Positions 62,710 to 64,000 of a stretch of 64,000 bases of DNA are shown piece by piece. Within the stretch, counting starts at the first letter, position 1; every line of letters starts with the position of its first letter. Under the pieces are notes generated by a model. The model searched no databases. It was given only the letters and a program-made list of their open reading frames with translations, and was not told the DNA's origin. Position numbers and translations under genes: made by a program. Source of the stretch: JBJXGE01 sp046154185 (lineage in GTDB: Bacteria > Planctomycetota > UBA8108 > UBA1146 > JAJFFE01); the NCBI GenBank assembly GCA_046154185.1, contig JBJXGE010000020.1, forward strand, positions 1 to 64,000, read 5' to 3'.

Positions 62710-63102
62710 CTATTTGCCGTCTTCGCGAATGAACCGCGATTCGTAACGCGAAGTCGGGCTCAACTCGAGTCGGTAGAGTCGAGTATCGACTTCGGACAAC
62801 ACGGCGTTGCGAATGACTCCTTGGCCCTCGAACCAGACGATCGCGGCGTCGCCATTTTGGGTGACGCTGATCACGCGCCCGTAGTGCGACGGGATATTAA
62901 TGTGTTCGCGGATCTCTTCCCGCGTGCGTTCCTTGACGGCGCGACCTAAACCGTCGACGCCGATCGACATCTCGTAGCGCTCCATCACACCGTGCGAATA
63001 CGCGACACCCAGGATGGACCGAATCACAACTTGCGCCTTGGCGCTGGTGAGGAACGCGCCGAGCGCGCCGCCGACGACGAGTAGCAGCAGAGTTCTCCGC
63101 AT
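62710..63102 (-). CDS. Small secreted protein of unknown function
   Basis: A 130-residue protein with a clean signal peptide (RRTLLLLVVGGALGAFLTSAKAQ). The mature part (GVAYSHGVMERYEMSIGVDG, VISVTQNGDAAIVWFEGQGV) has no family I recognise. ATG 63102 is used because it gives a normal signal; the longer frame is very Arg-rich and unlikely. It is first of a pair with the phosphotransferase gene. Confidence 0.68.
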   Translation of the reverse strand: MRRTLLLLVVGGALGAFLTSAKAQVVIRSILGVAYSHGVMERYEMSIGVDGLGRAVKERTREEIREHINIPSHYGRVISVTQNGDAAIVWFEGQGVIRNAVLSEVDTRLYRLELSPTSRYESRFIREDGK

Positions 63103-63378
63103 GTATCTCCTTTCGCTTGTTTGGACTGGGCGGATTCTAACGCATGTGCGACCCGACCGTTTACGGCGTCTTCGCGGATCGCGCACACGTCGCGTAACCA
63201 GCCACGGTCGGCGCGACTCTCGCAAACCTGAGACCAGCTCGCGGAACGCGCCGGGCGCGCTTTACAGTTCCCGCCGCGGCCTGCAGAATCTCACGCTCCC
63301 GGTCATGTAGAACCGCCTCGTTCCTGCGTCGCGCCGTGGCGCCACGTCGAAAATCCCGTGTCGAGATAAGGACAGCCC

Positions 63379-64000
63379 ATGGCTAGCAAGATGTCGACGG
63401 CGTCGCGTCGGTGGTCAGTCGTCGTCGCAACGATGTTGCTCACGAGCGCGCTCGGCGTGCGCGAGGTCGCGGCGACCGAGGTTGCGCCGCAAGCGCCGGC
63501 CAAACCGGCGTCGGCGAACACGACCATGACGTTCGCGTTTTGGAACGTCGAGAATCTTTTCGACACTGACGACGACGCGACGAACAAAGGTGATGACGAG
63601 TTCTTGCCGGCGACCGATTGGACCGCCGAGCGCTACCAACGCAAACTCCAACATCTGGCGGAGGTCATCCTCGCGTTCTCGCCGCATGTGCTCGGCGTCG
63701 CCGAGATCGAGAATCGTCGCGTGCTGGAAGATCTGCTCGCGACACCGGCGCTGAAACCGCTCGGCTACAGAATTGTGCACCGCGACTCGCCCGATAAGCG
63801 CGGCATCGATGTCGCGCTTATCTATCGCGCACCGCTCGAGTTTGTCGGCAACGAGTCGAGCGTGGTCGTGCATCGCGTCGAGATGGAATCACCGACGCGT
63901 GGTGTGCTCGAAGTTCCGCTCGTCGTGGCGGACACGCGGCTGACGATTCTGGTCAACCATTGGCCGTCGCGCACGAGCGGCACCCAGGAAAGCGCGCCGT
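63379..64000 (+). CDS. Endonuclease/exonuclease/phosphatase family protein (partial)
   Basis: An open frame from ATG 63379 to the end of the window (207 codons, no stop). It starts with a signal-like segment (WSVVVATMLLTSALGVREVA). MTFAFWNVENLFDTDDD, FSPHVLGVAEIENRRVL, RGIDVALIYR and LVNHWPSR match the beginning and the middle of the EEP (DNase I-like) fold, with Asn and Glu of the metal site. It probably acts outside the cytoplasm, on DNA or on a phosphorylated substrate. The C-terminal His is beyond the window. Confidence 0.82.
   Translation, partial: MASKMSTASRRWSVVVATMLLTSALGVREVAATEVAPQAPAKPASANTTMTFAFWNVENLFDTDDDATNKGDDEFLPATDWTAERYQRKLQHLAEVILAFSPHVLGVAEIENRRVLEDLLATPALKPLGYRIVHRDSPDKRGIDVALIYRAPLEFVGNESSVVVHRVEMESPTRGVLEVPLVVADTRLTILVNHWPSRTSGTQESAP

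Overview
The window looks like chromosomal DNA from an uncultured or poorly studied member of the Planctomycetota. GC content is high. Two secreted proteins carry planctomycete-style dockerin segments (GDVNSDG.. and GDANGDS.. calcium loops). There is also an FG-GAP/ASPIC-UnbV protein, an ECF sigma factor fused to a membrane and coiled-coil tail, a spermidine-synthase-like protein fused to a transporter, and large carboxypeptidase-regulatory-repeat proteins. The genus is not assigned here. No phage, insertion sequence, CRISPR array, rRNA or tRNA gene was found.

Layout. 1-0.5 kb: a pair of inverted, hairpin-rich repeats. 0.5-11 kb: lipoproteins (two with prenyltransferase-like repeats), an M50 protease, a Kef/CPA2-type antiporter, a rhomboid protease with a creatininase remnant beside it, and a two-gene secreted operon headed by a dockerin protein. 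11.2-12.3 kb: a small HMA-like lipoprotein gene with two in-frame UGA codons, followed by another copy of the hairpin repeat. 12.3-15.6 kb: a hypothetical protein, an exopolysaccharide sugar transferase with a clear terminator, and an EI24/CysZ-like protein. 15.6-26.1 kb: a complete reductive pyrimidine catabolism locus (preT-preA, hydA, beta-ureidopropionase, a class III aminotransferase, mmsA) with a zinc-ribbon protein, a TPR lipoprotein and a 33-aa Lys-rich protein embedded in it. 26-33.5 kb: a minus-strand housekeeping run tpiA-secG-yicC-gmk-rpoZ-coaC-coaB-ftsK, with coaB and coaC as separate genes. 34-38.3 kb: a three-gene ABC exporter or gliding-type module. 38.4-43.3 kb: a class II photolyase and the MFS/spermidine-synthase/TPR fusion. 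43.4-50.7 kb: a gamma-carbonic-anhydrase-like protein, the fused sigma factor, and the P-domain/dockerin and FG-GAP pair. 51-56.4 kb: tsaB-alr and an AsmA-like giant. 56.7-57.6 kb: a secreted protein gene with one in-frame UGA. 58-64 kb: a cytochrome-c-like lipoprotein, a Bax-inhibitor-1 protein, a repeat-rich lipid- or wall-facing protein, a phosphotransferase, a small secreted protein and the start of an endonuclease/phosphatase family gene.

The most interesting signal is what look like selenoprotein genes. Two separate genes (11256-12002 and 56718-57572) are split only by in-frame UGA codons, three in all, with no frameshift and no UAA or UAG. In the first gene both UGAs fall where the first Cys of the HMA metal-binding CxxC motif would be. 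Each of the three UGAs is followed 18-21 nt later by a perfect or near-perfect hairpin with a five-base loop of the form N-G-U-G-N closed by a C-G pair, which resembles bacterial SECIS elements. UGA is a normal stop elsewhere in the window (for example in the overlapping GTGA, ATGA and TGATG junctions), so a global reassignment to Trp is unlikely. The Sec machinery (selA, selB, selC, selD) is not in the window, so this remains an inference.
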